Shown here piece after piece: positions 43,979 through 51,833 of a stretch of DNA of 64,000 nt (its first letter is position 1; every line of letters starts with the position of its first letter). This DNA is from Melaminivora sp034675505 (GTDB lineage: Bacteria; Pseudomonadota; Gammaproteobacteria; Burkholderiales; Burkholderiaceae_C). Below the pieces are notes generated by a model. The model had not been told where the DNA came from. It worked only from the letters and a program-made list of their open reading frames with translations, and did not search any database. Both the position numbers and the translations under genes were made by a program. The stretch covers positions 1-64,000 of the forward strand of contig JAUCDD010000002.1 in assembly GCA_034675505.1 (NCBI GenBank), in the 5' to 3' direction.

Positions 43979-44518
43979 ATGGCATCCGTCAACAAAGTCA
44001 TCATCGTGGGCAACCTGGGCCGTGACCCGGAAATGCGCACCTTCCCCAGCGGTGACCAGGTAGCCAACGTGCGCATTGCCACCACCGACAAGTGGCGCGA
44101 CAAGAACACCGGCGAACCCAAGGAAGCCACCGAGTGGCACAGCGTGGTGTTCAACGGCCGCCTGGCCGAAATCGTCGGCCAGTACCTGCGCAAGGGCTCG
44201 CAGGTCTATGTGGAAGGCTCCCTGCGCACCCGCAAGTGGACCGACCAAAGCGGCCAGGAGCGCTACAGCACCGAGATCCGGGCCGACAGCATGCAGATGC
44301 TGGGCAGCCGCCAGGGCATGGGCGGCGGTGGCGGCGGCTTTGACGAAGGGCCTGCAGCCGGCGATGGCGGCTATGACGCGCCGCCGCGCCGCGCGCCTGC
44401 TGCGCCGCAGGCCCGGGCCGCTGCTGCGCCAGCCGCACGCGCAGTGCCTGCGCCGGCCGCGCCAGCGCCGCGCGCCGCCTCGGGCTTTGACGACATGGAC
44501 GACGACATCCCGTTCTGA
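43979..44518 (+). CDS. single-stranded DNA-binding protein (Ssb)
   Basis: A 179-aa SSB. An OB-fold of about 110 residues (ASVNKVIIVGNLGRDPEMRT, TEWHSVVFNGRLAEI) is followed by a flexible Gly- and then Ala/Pro-rich linker (about 112-168) and the partner-binding tip DDMDDDIPF, which recruits repair proteins. CAGGAA precedes the ATG. The Ala/Pro-rich linker is longer than in E. coli. Confidence 0.95.
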   Translation: MASVNKVIIVGNLGRDPEMRTFPSGDQVANVRIATTDKWRDKNTGEPKEATEWHSVVFNGRLAEIVGQYLRKGSQVYVEGSLRTRKWTDQSGQERYSTEIRADSMQMLGSRQGMGGGGGGFDEGPAAGDGGYDAPPRRAPAAPQARAAAAPAARAVPAPAAPAPRAASGFDDMDDDIPF

Positions 44519-44585
44519 CCGGCAAGTGCGCGCACCTGCGCGCCTGCGGCCCGGCCGGGCAACGCATAATGAAAATCCGCTGGCT

Positions 44586-44606
44586 GCGCCGCACTTCGTG
44601 CGGCGC
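44586..44606 (+). terminator. possible ssb terminator hairpin
   Basis: Perfect 9-bp stem GCGCCGCAC-TTC-GTGCGGCGC, 70 bases after the ssb stop, followed by GTCGCTTTCC, a poor U tract. It lies between ssb and the lipoprotein gene. It may be a terminator or an mRNA-stabilising hairpin. Confidence 0.4.
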
Positions 44607-44660
44607 GTCGCTTTCCTGACCTGCTTCCTGGCTCACACGACCAGCTGTACGAGGCCCTCC

Positions 44661-46343
44661 ATGCGCCCCTTCCGCCTTCTTGCCTGCGCTGCCCGCTTGT
44701 TGCCCCTGGGATTGGCCGCCACCCTGGCTGGCTGCGGCGGCGGTGGCTCCGGCGGCGACGACGTGGGCCCGCCGCCGGGCACGCAGCAGTACCCGGCCGG
44801 CATCTGGGAAGGCACGGCCGGCACGGGCGCCGGGCAGCGCGTCATGGTGGGTTTCATCGACGGCGGCGTCGATGGCAAGGGGGGCGAGTTCTACCTGGCG
44901 CGCGGCGCCGCCGGCTCGGCCGGCTACGACAGCCTGTATGGCCTGCTGCGCGCCCAGGTGGCGTCCATCCAGGCCACGGGCGTGACCTATTTCTCGGTGC
45001 AGGACGGCAAGTTCGCCAACGGCCTGACGCTGCGCGGCACGGCGTCGTCCAACCCCGCCACCGGGCGCACCACCAGCATCAGCGGCAACTACACCAGCCC
45101 CAACGGCACGGCCGCCGCCACCGGCACGCCGTCCAATTTCAAGCTCACCTACAGCCCCTTGAACAACTACCCTGCGCGCGCCGACCTGCTGGCCGGCACC
45201 TACCGGGGCGCGGGCATGTTCGGCGGCCAGTGGGTGGTGACCATCTCGCCCCGCGGCGCGCTGTCCGGGCGCGTGGGCAATTGCAGCGTGCAGGGGACGG
45301 CCACGCCGCGTGCGCCGGACTCCGCGCTGTACTCGGTGACCATGAACCTGGTCGGCGACGCCACCACCTGCGCGCCCTACTCGGGCACGCAGCAGGTCGG
45401 CATCGCCGTGCTGCGCTACGACGCCGGCGGCAAGGCGCCCAACGGCATCTGGATGTTCACGCGCAACGCCACGGGCACGCCCAACACCTACGTGCTCAAC
45501 GGCCTGGCCGATCCCAAGCAGCCGACCATCCCCTCGCCCACGCCGCTGTCCATCACCGGCAACTGGGCCGGCACCCTGGCCCTGCCGGCCGGGGTGAGCG
45601 GCGATGAAGGCGTCTGGGGCTCGGTGCTGCCCGACGGCGGCTTCTTCTTCTATACCAACAGCAGCTTCAACCACAACGCCCTGTATGGCCGCCTGATCCG
45701 CTACAGCGAGGCCAGCCTGAACCGCTTCGTGACCGCCGATGACGGCGTGTTCTTCGACCGGCTGGCCGGCGGCACCGGCAGCTACCAGGGCGGCTACGTC
45801 GGCGGCGTGATGGTCGATGCGACGCTGGAGAGCACCGGCGCCCCCGGCCCGGCCACGCGCATGACGGGCAGCTACAGCTACGTCAGCCAGCCGGGCGGCT
45901 ACCCCACGCGCTTCACGCTGCAGCCCGACCCGCTGTACGCACTGCCGGCAGGGGCGGTGCCCAACATCAACCTGATCGTCGGCAACTACCGCATGGCCGG
46001 CGCAGGCTTTGGCGGGCACACGGCAGACGTGCAGGTGGCGGCCGACGGCTCCATCACCGGCGAGACCAGCAACGGCTGCACCATCGTGGGCAAGCTGCTG
46101 GGCGCCGCCGACGCCGGCTCGCCGCAGAACCTGTACCGGGTCGAGGCCTTCGGCTACCTGGCCGACACGCTGGTGCCCGCCAACACCATCGGCTGCGAAC
46201 TGGCCACCGGGCCCTCGCAATCGGGCGCCGCCGCGGCGCTGTTCAGCCCCGAGGGCCGGGTGACCGGCCTGCGCATCCTGACCGCCGGCCTGCAGGTCTC
46301 GGGCCAGCGCGCGCACACGGTGTTCGTGGGCACCCGGCGCTGA
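44661..46343 (+). CDS. lipoprotein with duplicated A-B modules, unknown function
   Basis: A 560-aa predicted lipoprotein. The signal peptide ends in LAGC, the lipobox, followed by a Gly-rich tether (GGGGSGGDD). The rest is an A-B-A-B repeat. Module A (about 45-165 and 295-420) starts GIWEGTAGTG and GNWAGTLALP. Module B (about 175-285 and 435-545) starts AGTYRGAGMFGGQ and VGNYRMAGAGFGG and holds a Cys pair with NCSVQGT / GCTIVGK. Each module is beta-rich. I do not recognise a named family. It is probably anchored in the outer membrane facing the periplasm or the surface. Followed by two AATTGGAATCTGACCCC repeats. Stands alone between ssb and corA. Confidence 0.75.
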   Translation: MRPFRLLACAARLLPLGLAATLAGCGGGGSGGDDVGPPPGTQQYPAGIWEGTAGTGAGQRVMVGFIDGGVDGKGGEFYLARGAAGSAGYDSLYGLLRAQVASIQATGVTYFSVQDGKFANGLTLRGTASSNPATGRTTSISGNYTSPNGTAAATGTPSNFKLTYSPLNNYPARADLLAGTYRGAGMFGGQWVVTISPRGALSGRVGNCSVQGTATPRAPDSALYSVTMNLVGDATTCAPYSGTQQVGIAVLRYDAGGKAPNGIWMFTRNATGTPNTYVLNGLADPKQPTIPSPTPLSITGNWAGTLALPAGVSGDEGVWGSVLPDGGFFFYTNSSFNHNALYGRLIRYSEASLNRFVTADDGVFFDRLAGGTGSYQGGYVGGVMVDATLESTGAPGPATRMTGSYSYVSQPGGYPTRFTLQPDPLYALPAGAVPNINLIVGNYRMAGAGFGGHTADVQVAADGSITGETSNGCTIVGKLLGAADAGSPQNLYRVEAFGYLADTLVPANTIGCELATGPSQSGAAAALFSPEGRVTGLRILTAGLQVSGQRAHTVFVGTRR

Positions 46344-46368
46344 AGGAGCGCCGGCACGCGGGGCGGAA

Positions 46369-46385
46369 AATTGGAATCTGACCCC
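46369..46385. repeat. AATTGGAATCTGACCCC element, copy 2
   Basis: Exact copy of the core found at 3676 and 46476, here followed by GTTTTAGG instead of the second arm, so the palindrome is incomplete. It lies 25 bases after the lipoprotein stop. Confidence 0.8.
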
Positions 46386-46409
46386 GTTTTAGGCCCGATT
46401 TGGGCCCAA

Positions 46410-46460
46410 ACCCCTGTTTGCCGGCGTCCATAAAGGACTTGCAGCTATCAAAAATATAGT
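46410..46460. repeat. AGCTATCAA element between two AATTGG copies
   Basis: Reads AAACCCCTGTTTGCCGGCG, TCCATAAAGGACTTGC, AGCTATCAAAAATATAG. It is flanked on both sides by AATTGGAATCTGACCCC elements (46369 and 46476), an arrangement of two unrelated repeat families within 130 bases. Confidence 0.65.
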
Positions 46461-46475
46461 TGCAGCCCAGCCCGA

Positions 46476-46497
46476 AATTGGAATCTGACCCCAATTA
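46476..46497. repeat. AATTGGAATCTGACCCC element, copy 3
   Basis: AATTGGAATCTGACCCCAAT plus TA: the complete imperfect palindrome with AATTGG and CCAATT arms. It lies 27 bases beyond the corA stop (converging genes). Confidence 0.8.
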
Positions 46498-46523
46498 CTG
46501 AAGGCTTGCGCCTCAGGGGGTGG

Positions 46524-47510
46524 TTACTTCAGCCAGCCGCGCTTGCGGAAGTACAGCATGGGGCCGACGGCGCTGGCGACCATCAGGGCGATGACGTAGA
46601 CGTAGCCGTACTCCCACTCCAGCTCGGGCATGAACTTGAAGTTCATGCCGTAGACGCTGGCGATCAGGGTCGGGGGCAGCAGGGCCACGCTGGCCACCGA
46701 GAAGATCTTGATGATCTTGTTCTGGTTGATGTTCAGGAAGCCGACCAGCGCGTCCATCAGGAAGTTGATCTTGTCGAACAGGAACTGCGTGTGGCTGTCC
46801 AGCGACTCGATGTCGCGCAGGATCTGGCGCGCGTCCTCGAACTGCTCGGCGCCCAGCATCTTGCTGCGCATCATGAAGCTCACCGCGCGGCGGGTGTCCA
46901 GCATGTTGCGCCGGATGCGGCCGTTCAGGTCTTCCTGCCAGGCGATGTCGGCCAGCACGCTCTGGGCATAGTCGTCGGTCACGTTGCCGTCCAGCACCCG
47001 CACGCTGACCGCCTTCAGGTCGTCGTAGATGCCCTCCAGTGTGTCGGCCGAGTACTCGACGTCGGTGTCGAACAGCAGCAGCAGCACGTCCTTGGCGTCC
47101 TCGATCAGGCCGGGCGCGCGGCGCGCGCGCATGCGCAGCAGGCGAAATACCGGGATGTCCTCGTCGTGGATGGAAAACAGCACGCCGCAGCTCTTCAGCT
47201 CGCTGTTGTGCTGGTTCAGGATGAAGGCCACGCGCACGCTGCGCGGCTCCTCGTCGTCGTCCACCAGGAAGTCGCTGCGCAGGTGCAGCTCGCCGTTGTC
47301 TTCCTCGTAGAAGCGCGCCGACTCCTCGATGTCCTCGTCCATCACGTCTTCCGGGATGGACAGGCCGTAGTGCTGCTTGATCCAGCGCTTTTCCTCCAGC
47401 GTGGGCGACTGCAGGTCCACCCAGATCGGCTGGAAGCGCGCCAGCTCCTCCAGCGAGTCGATTTCTTCCTGGACCAGGCGGCCGTTGGCGAGCGAAAAGA
47501 TGTTGAGCAT
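46524..47510 (-). CDS. magnesium/cobalt transporter CorA
   Basis: A 328-aa CorA-type channel for Mg2+ and Co2+, acting as a homopentamer in the inner membrane. The large N-terminal cytoplasmic domain is followed by two membrane helices near the C-terminus, with the selectivity motif YGMNFKFMPEL between them. The last residues FRKRGWLK are typical. ATG 47510 (MLNIFSLANGRLVQ) is preferred to an ATG three codons upstream. Stands alone. Confidence 0.93.
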   Translation of the reverse strand: MLNIFSLANGRLVQEEIDSLEELARFQPIWVDLQSPTLEEKRWIKQHYGLSIPEDVMDEDIEESARFYEEDNGELHLRSDFLVDDDEEPRSVRVAFILNQHNSELKSCGVLFSIHDEDIPVFRLLRMRARRAPGLIEDAKDVLLLLFDTDVEYSADTLEGIYDDLKAVSVRVLDGNVTDDYAQSVLADIAWQEDLNGRIRRNMLDTRRAVSFMMRSKMLGAEQFEDARQILRDIESLDSHTQFLFDKINFLMDALVGFLNINQNKIIKIFSVASVALLPPTLIASVYGMNFKFMPELEWEYGYVYVIALMVASAVGPMLYFRKRGWLK

Positions 47511-47727
47511 GGCTCGCACTCCCTGTGTTCTTGGCGTTTGCGGGGGATGAGGCGGGGGGTGCTTTCAACCCCCTGCAGGCCAGCGGCAATGCGGGAGGCT
47601 GAAAGCTACCGACTGGGGCTGCTTTCCATGGTGTCGGGCTCCTGAAGAAGGGGGCGGCTTGCCGTGTTGCGCGGCAAACGTGAAATTATGGCATTCGCAC
47701 GCGGCCTGCGCGGCCCGCGCGGCGCCC
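47511..47727. other. corA upstream region
   Basis: 217 bases between corA (start) and udg (stop), both minus strand. It contains the hairpin GGGGGGT-GCTTTC-AACCCCC (47553-47573) and a second TTGCCG..CGGCAA (47656-47676). Neither has a U tract. The first could lie in the corA leader and act as a metal-sensing hairpin, but nothing in the sequence matches a known Mg2+ riboswitch. Confidence 0.35.
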
Positions 47728-48513
47728 TCAATGCCCCGGGCCGGGGCCGGCGGCGCCGGGGTGGCGGGCGAGCGCCCGGCACAGGTCCAGCCAGGCGTCG
47801 GCCTTGGCGTGCGGCGCGCGCAGCAGGTACGCGGGGTCGTGGCTGACGCTGGCCGGCGTCCCGTCGGCCAGCAGGTGCGGGCTGGCGCGCAGGCGGGCCA
47901 GCGGCAGGCTGGCGCCGCCCAGCACGGCGCGGGCCGCGCCCAGGCCCAGCAGCAGCACGGCGCGTGGACGCAGCGCCTGCAGCGCCTGCGCCAGGCTGGT
48001 GCCGGCGGCCGTCCCCGGCTGCGCCGCCAGCAGGGCGGCCACCTGTGTCTGCGGCTGGTGGTGCAGGCCCATGGCGCGCAGCATGTTGTCCAGCAGCCGC
48101 CCGGCGTCGCCGGCCAGCGGGTCGTCCGGGTGGGCGCATTCCAGCAGCACCAGCCAGCCGCCCCCTTGCGGGGCGCCGGCGCCGGCGTAGGGCGCAACCG
48201 GCGCTGCCAGCCAGGGGCCCGCAGGCAGGGCCATGGGCACGGAGGTGGCGGGAGCCGGGGATTCGGGCGCGGACGCGGGCAGGGGCAGGGGCGGGGACGC
48301 GGGTGCGAGGGCTGTAGCAGCGGGCGCCGGCGGCGCATCGGCCACGGCCGGTGCCCCGGGCGCGGGCGCCGCCGGGCGGGCGCTGGCCGTGCTGCGGCGG
48401 GCGGGCGCGCCGGAGTCGGCGGGCGGCGCGGGCGGGCGCGGCGCCAGCAGCGGCAGCGCCAGCCCCATCTCCTGCAGCATGGCGCGCCGGCGCGGGTCCA
48501 GGTGCAGCGTCAT
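47728..48513 (-). CDS. uracil-DNA glycosylase-fold protein
   Basis: A 261-aa protein with a UDG-superfamily (family 4-like) C-terminal half (about 130-255): GGWLVLLECAHPDDPLAG, LLGLGAARAVLGG and SHDPAYLLRAPHAKADAW. The first 120 residues are a long Ala/Pro-rich disordered segment. The 4Fe-4S cysteine pattern of true family 4 enzymes is not visible, and the usual GExPG motif is absent, so activity is uncertain. Its ATG overlaps the rimI stop (ATGA). Third gene of tsaB-rimI-udg. Confidence 0.7.
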   Translation of the reverse strand: MTLHLDPRRRAMLQEMGLALPLLAPRPPAPPADSGAPARRSTASARPAAPAPGAPAVADAPPAPAATALAPASPPLPLPASAPESPAPATSVPMALPAGPWLAAPVAPYAGAGAPQGGGWLVLLECAHPDDPLAGDAGRLLDNMLRAMGLHHQPQTQVAALLAAQPGTAAGTSLAQALQALRPRAVLLLGLGAARAVLGGASLPLARLRASPHLLADGTPASVSHDPAYLLRAPHAKADAWLDLCRALARHPGAAGPGPGH

Positions 48514-49004
48514 AGCGGCAGGCACATCACGATGGCGTCCTCGCGCAGGCCGCCGGCGCCGGGGTAGTAGTTCTTGCGCTCGCCCACGCGCCGGTAGCCG
48601 TGGCGCTCGTAGATGGCGAGCGCACGCTGGTTGCTCACGCGCACTTCCAGCCAGAGCCAGGCTGCGTCCTGGCTGCGCGCCCACAGGTCCAGCGCGTCCA
48701 GCAGCAGCTGCGCCCAGCCCTGGCGCTGGTGCGCGGGGGCCACGGTCAGGTTGAGCAGGTGGGCCTCGCCCACGCCGCGCATGGCGATGAAGTAGCCCAG
48801 CAGCTGCCCCGGCCCGGCCATCAGCAGCTGGCACTGGTAGCCGGCTGCCAGGGCGTCGAGGAAGTTACCGCGCGTCCAGGGGTTGGGGTAGGCGCTGTCC
48901 TCGACGGGCATCAGCACGTCCAGCAGCGCCGGGGTGAGCAGCTCGAAATGCGCCTGCAGCGGCGCCGCGGCCGGCGCGGGGGAGTGCCCGGGCAGGGCGC
49001 TCAT
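48510..49004 (-). CDS. ribosomal protein alanine N-acetyltransferase RimI
   Basis: A 164-aa GNAT acetyltransferase that modifies the N-terminal alanine of ribosomal protein S18. The acetyl-CoA loop HQRQGWAQLLL, the SNQRALAIYERHGYRRVGERK block and the terminal YY..EDAIVMCLPL are characteristic. About 15 extra residues precede the fold. Start and stop overlap both neighbours by ATGA, giving a tightly coupled operon. Confidence 0.9.
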   Translation of the reverse strand: MSALPGHSPAPAAAPLQAHFELLTPALLDVLMPVEDSAYPNPWTRGNFLDALAAGYQCQLLMAGPGQLLGYFIAMRGVGEAHLLNLTVAPAHQRQGWAQLLLDALDLWARSQDAAWLWLEVRVSNQRALAIYERHGYRRVGERKNYYPGAGGLREDAIVMCLPL

Positions 49005-49723
49005 GGCTGGGCAGCAGCCTGTGCGGCGCGGCGTGCCTGGGCGCGCTCGGCCGTGGTTTGCGCGACTTTGTCGCGCACGTAGCGCGGCAGGGCGGCGCTG
49101 GCGGACACGGCGGCGCCGCGCGCCAGCCATGCAGGCGCCAGGCGCAGCAGCGCCGCAGCGGTGGGCAGGGCGTGCACGTGCGGCGCGCCGCCGGCCAGGC
49201 GCGCGCCGAAGACGGCGTGGGCGTTGCCGGCCACCGTCCAGCCCTCGGGCACGGCGACGGCCTCGGGCGCAGACAGGTTGAATTCGGCAGGCGCCAGCCA
49301 TTGGCCGCCCCCGGCGCCGGCCTGCCACTGGCAGGGCGCCCAGTACACCTCGTCCATGCGCGCGTCCAGCGTGGCCAGCACGCGCGTGCAGCCGTGCTGG
49401 CTGCGCGCCTGCTCGGCCACGGCCAGCAGCGTGTCCAGCGCCAGCACCGGGATGCCCTGGCCGGCGCGGGCGCCGAAGGCCAGCCCCTGCGCCACCGAGC
49501 AGGCCGTGCGCACGCCGGTGAACGAGCCCGGCCCGCGCCCGAAGACCACGGCCTGCAGCTCGTCCAGCCCTAGGCCGGCCTGCTGGAGCAGCGCGCGGAT
49601 GGCCGGGATCAGCGTGGTGGACGCCTGCGCGCCGCCGGGGCCGGTGTGCTCCAGCACGGCGGCGCCATGCTGCACGGCGATGTGCAGGGTGTCGGTGCTG
49701 GTGTCGAAGGCAAGCAGTTTCAT
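49001..49723 (-). CDS. tRNA threonylcarbamoyladenosine protein TsaB
   Basis: A 240-aa TsaB, the partner that activates TsaD in t6A37 tRNA modification. It has the ASKHA fold but lacks its own catalysis. MKLLAFDTSTDTLHIAV and VVFGRGPGSFTGVRTACSVAQ are diagnostic. First gene of tsaB-rimI-udg, with its stop overlapping the rimI start. Confidence 0.93.
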   Translation of the reverse strand: MKLLAFDTSTDTLHIAVQHGAAVLEHTGPGGAQASTTLIPAIRALLQQAGLGLDELQAVVFGRGPGSFTGVRTACSVAQGLAFGARAGQGIPVLALDTLLAVAEQARSQHGCTRVLATLDARMDEVYWAPCQWQAGAGGGQWLAPAEFNLSAPEAVAVPEGWTVAGNAHAVFGARLAGGAPHVHALPTAAALLRLAPAWLARGAAVSASAALPRYVRDKVAQTTAERAQARRAAQAAAQP

Positions 49724-49751
49724 GGCGGGCCGATTATCGGCGCCAGCGCGC

Positions 49752-51014
49752 TCAGCCGGCCCCGGCGGGCGCCAGGGCGTCGTCCAGCACCTCGATCCAG
49801 TGGCGCACGGGGGTCCGGGTGCCGCCTTGCAGGTGCTGGATGCAGCCCACGTTGCCCGACAGGATGGCCGCCGGGGGCTGGTCGGGGAAGACCTCGCCCA
49901 GGGCGCCCAGCTTGCGCTCGCGCAGCTGGTGCGACAGCCCGGGCTGGAGCACCGAGTAGGTGCCGGCCGAGCCGCAGCACAGGTGCGACTCCACCCGCGC
50001 CAGGCGCAGCGCAAAGCCCAGCGCAGCCAGGCCGCGCTCGACGCCGCCGCGCAGCTTCTGGCCGTGCTGCAGCGTGCAGGGCGGGTGGTAGGCCAGCGGC
50101 GCGGCCGGCGGGCGCACGCGGCCCTTGAGCTGCGCCACCAGGTCGGGCAGCAGCTCGGAGACGTCGCGCGCCAGCGCGCTGATGCGCGCGGCGCGCCCGG
50201 CGTACTGCGCGTCATGGCGCAGCAGGTGGCCGTATTCCTTGACGGTGACGCCGCAGCCCGAGGCGTTGATGACCAGGGCCTCCACCTCGCCGCGCTCGAC
50301 GTACGGCCACCAGGCGTCGATGTTGGCGCGCATCTGCGCCAGCCCGCCGTCCTGGTCGTTCAGGTGGAACTTGATGGCGCCGCAGCAGCCCGCCTCGCGG
50401 GCGATCACGCACTCGATGCCGGCGGCGTCCAGCACCCGGGCCGTGGCGGCGTTGATGTTCGGCGCCATGGCGGGCTGCACGCAGCCGGCCAGCATCAGCA
50501 CCTTGCGCGCGTGGTGGCGCGTGGGCCAGGGCCGCGCGCGCTGCTCGGGCGATGCGGCCGGCGGTACTTTTTCGCGCAGCACCTGCGGCAGCAGGCCGCG
50601 CACGGCCTGGCCCGCCTTCATGGCCGGGCCGAAGAGGGGCGAGGGCAGGCCTTCCTTGAGCGCCCAGCGGGTGGCGCGCTCGCCCAGGGGGCGCGGCACT
50701 TTCTCATCGACGATCTTGCGGCCGATGTCCACCAGGTGGCCGTACTGCACGCCGCTGGGGCAGGTGCTCTCGCAGTTGCGGCAGGTCAGGCAGCGGTCCA
50801 GGTGCAGTTGCGTCTTGCGCGTGGGCTCGTGGCCCTCCAGCACCTGCTTGATGAGGTAGATGCGCCCGCGCGGGCCGTCCAGCTCGTCGCCCAGCAGCTG
50901 GTAGGTGGGGCAGGTGGCGGTGCAAAAGCCGCAGTGCACGCACTTGCGCAGGATGGCCTCGGCCTCCTGGCCCTCGGGGGTGCCGGCGTATTGGGGGGCT
51001 AGCGTGGTCTGCAT
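49752..51014 (-). CDS. glycolate oxidase iron-sulfur subunit GlcF
   Basis: A 420-aa iron-sulfur subunit of glycolate dehydrogenase. Two 4Fe-4S motifs are clear: CVHCGFCTATCP (about 25-36) and CLTCRNCESTCP (about 75-86). Two CCG domains follow (GCVQPAM, AGCCGAIKFH; CTLQHGQKLRG, CCGSAGTY). Transfers electrons from GlcD to the quinone pool. glcE is not adjacent; a DUF1275 gene lies between. The flavin subunit glcD is not in the window. Confidence 0.94.
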   Translation of the reverse strand: MQTTLAPQYAGTPEGQEAEAILRKCVHCGFCTATCPTYQLLGDELDGPRGRIYLIKQVLEGHEPTRKTQLHLDRCLTCRNCESTCPSGVQYGHLVDIGRKIVDEKVPRPLGERATRWALKEGLPSPLFGPAMKAGQAVRGLLPQVLREKVPPAASPEQRARPWPTRHHARKVLMLAGCVQPAMAPNINAATARVLDAAGIECVIAREAGCCGAIKFHLNDQDGGLAQMRANIDAWWPYVERGEVEALVINASGCGVTVKEYGHLLRHDAQYAGRAARISALARDVSELLPDLVAQLKGRVRPPAAPLAYHPPCTLQHGQKLRGGVERGLAALGFALRLARVESHLCCGSAGTYSVLQPGLSHQLRERKLGALGEVFPDQPPAAILSGNVGCIQHLQGGTRTPVRHWIEVLDDALAPAGAG

Positions 51015-51066
51015 GGTGTCTCGCAATCCTTGGAAAAATTTCGGCCTGGCCGCTGCCTGCGCGGCG

Positions 51067-51831
51067 TCAGGCGCGGCTGCGCCACCAGGTGGCCAGGCGC
51101 TGGGCGTCCGCCACCAGCGGCGGCAGCGACAGCGCCAGCAGCAGCGCCGCCTGCGGCACCACCCAGGCGAAGCCCAGGCGCTGGAAGCCCACCGCCCCGA
51201 CCACGCCGCCGGCCACGAACAGCGCCAGCAGGCTGGCAAACAGCCGCACCCGCTGGCGGTTGGCGCGCACGCGCGCCGCGCGCGGGGTGCCGGCGCGGTT
51301 CCAGTACAGCATCCGGCCCAGCTCCATGCCCAGGTCAGTGACCACGCCGGTCATGTGCGTGGTCCGGATCTGCGCCGAGCTCATCTTGGTGACCACGGCG
51401 TTCTGCAGCCCCATGGTGTAGGCCAGCAGCAGCACGGTGAGCGGCACGGCAAAGGGCGTGGGCCACTGCAGCGTGGCGGCGCCCAGCAGGCCGAACAGCA
51501 GCATCAGCAGCGCCTGCAGCAGCAGCGGCAGCGCGTAGGTGCTGCACAGGCGCTGGCGCCGCGCCCAGTTCACCAGGATGGCGGTGGTGCCGGCGCCCGA
51601 CATGAAGGCCCACAGCACGCCGATGGCCGCCAGCACCAGGGCGAACTCGCCGATCACCAGGCTGTCGGCCAGCGTGGCCAGGAAGCCCGTCATGTGCGAG
51701 GTGTACATGCGTACCGCCATGAAGCCGCCGGCGTTCATGGCGCCGGCGTTGAAGGCCAGCAGCAGCCCCAGCGTGCGGTTGGTGGCCAGCGTGCGGTGGC
51801 GCGCCGTCAGGTGGCGCAGCACCCGGCGCAT
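51067..51831 (-). CDS. DUF1275 (YoaK) membrane protein
   Basis: A 254-aa six- to seven-helix membrane protein of the DUF1275/YoaK family. Typical are the N-terminal LLLAFNAGAMNAGGFMAV and SHMTGFLATLADSLV, and NAVVTKMSSAQIRTTHMTGV. Its function is not known. It lies between glcE (2 bases from its stop) and glcF (52 bases), interrupting the usual glcDEF order; co-transcription is probable. Confidence 0.88.
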   Translation of the reverse strand: MRRVLRHLTARHRTLATNRTLGLLLAFNAGAMNAGGFMAVRMYTSHMTGFLATLADSLVIGEFALVLAAIGVLWAFMSGAGTTAILVNWARRQRLCSTYALPLLLQALLMLLFGLLGAATLQWPTPFAVPLTVLLLAYTMGLQNAVVTKMSSAQIRTTHMTGVVTDLGMELGRMLYWNRAGTPRAARVRANRQRVRLFASLLALFVAGGVVGAVGFQRLGFAWVVPQAALLLALSLPPLVADAQRLATWWRSRA

Positions 51832-51833
51832 GG

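Noticed and set aside
47553..47573. Mg2+ riboswitch in the corA leader
   Set aside because: Only a simple hairpin is visible; none of the conserved parts of the M-box or mgtA leaders could be found.
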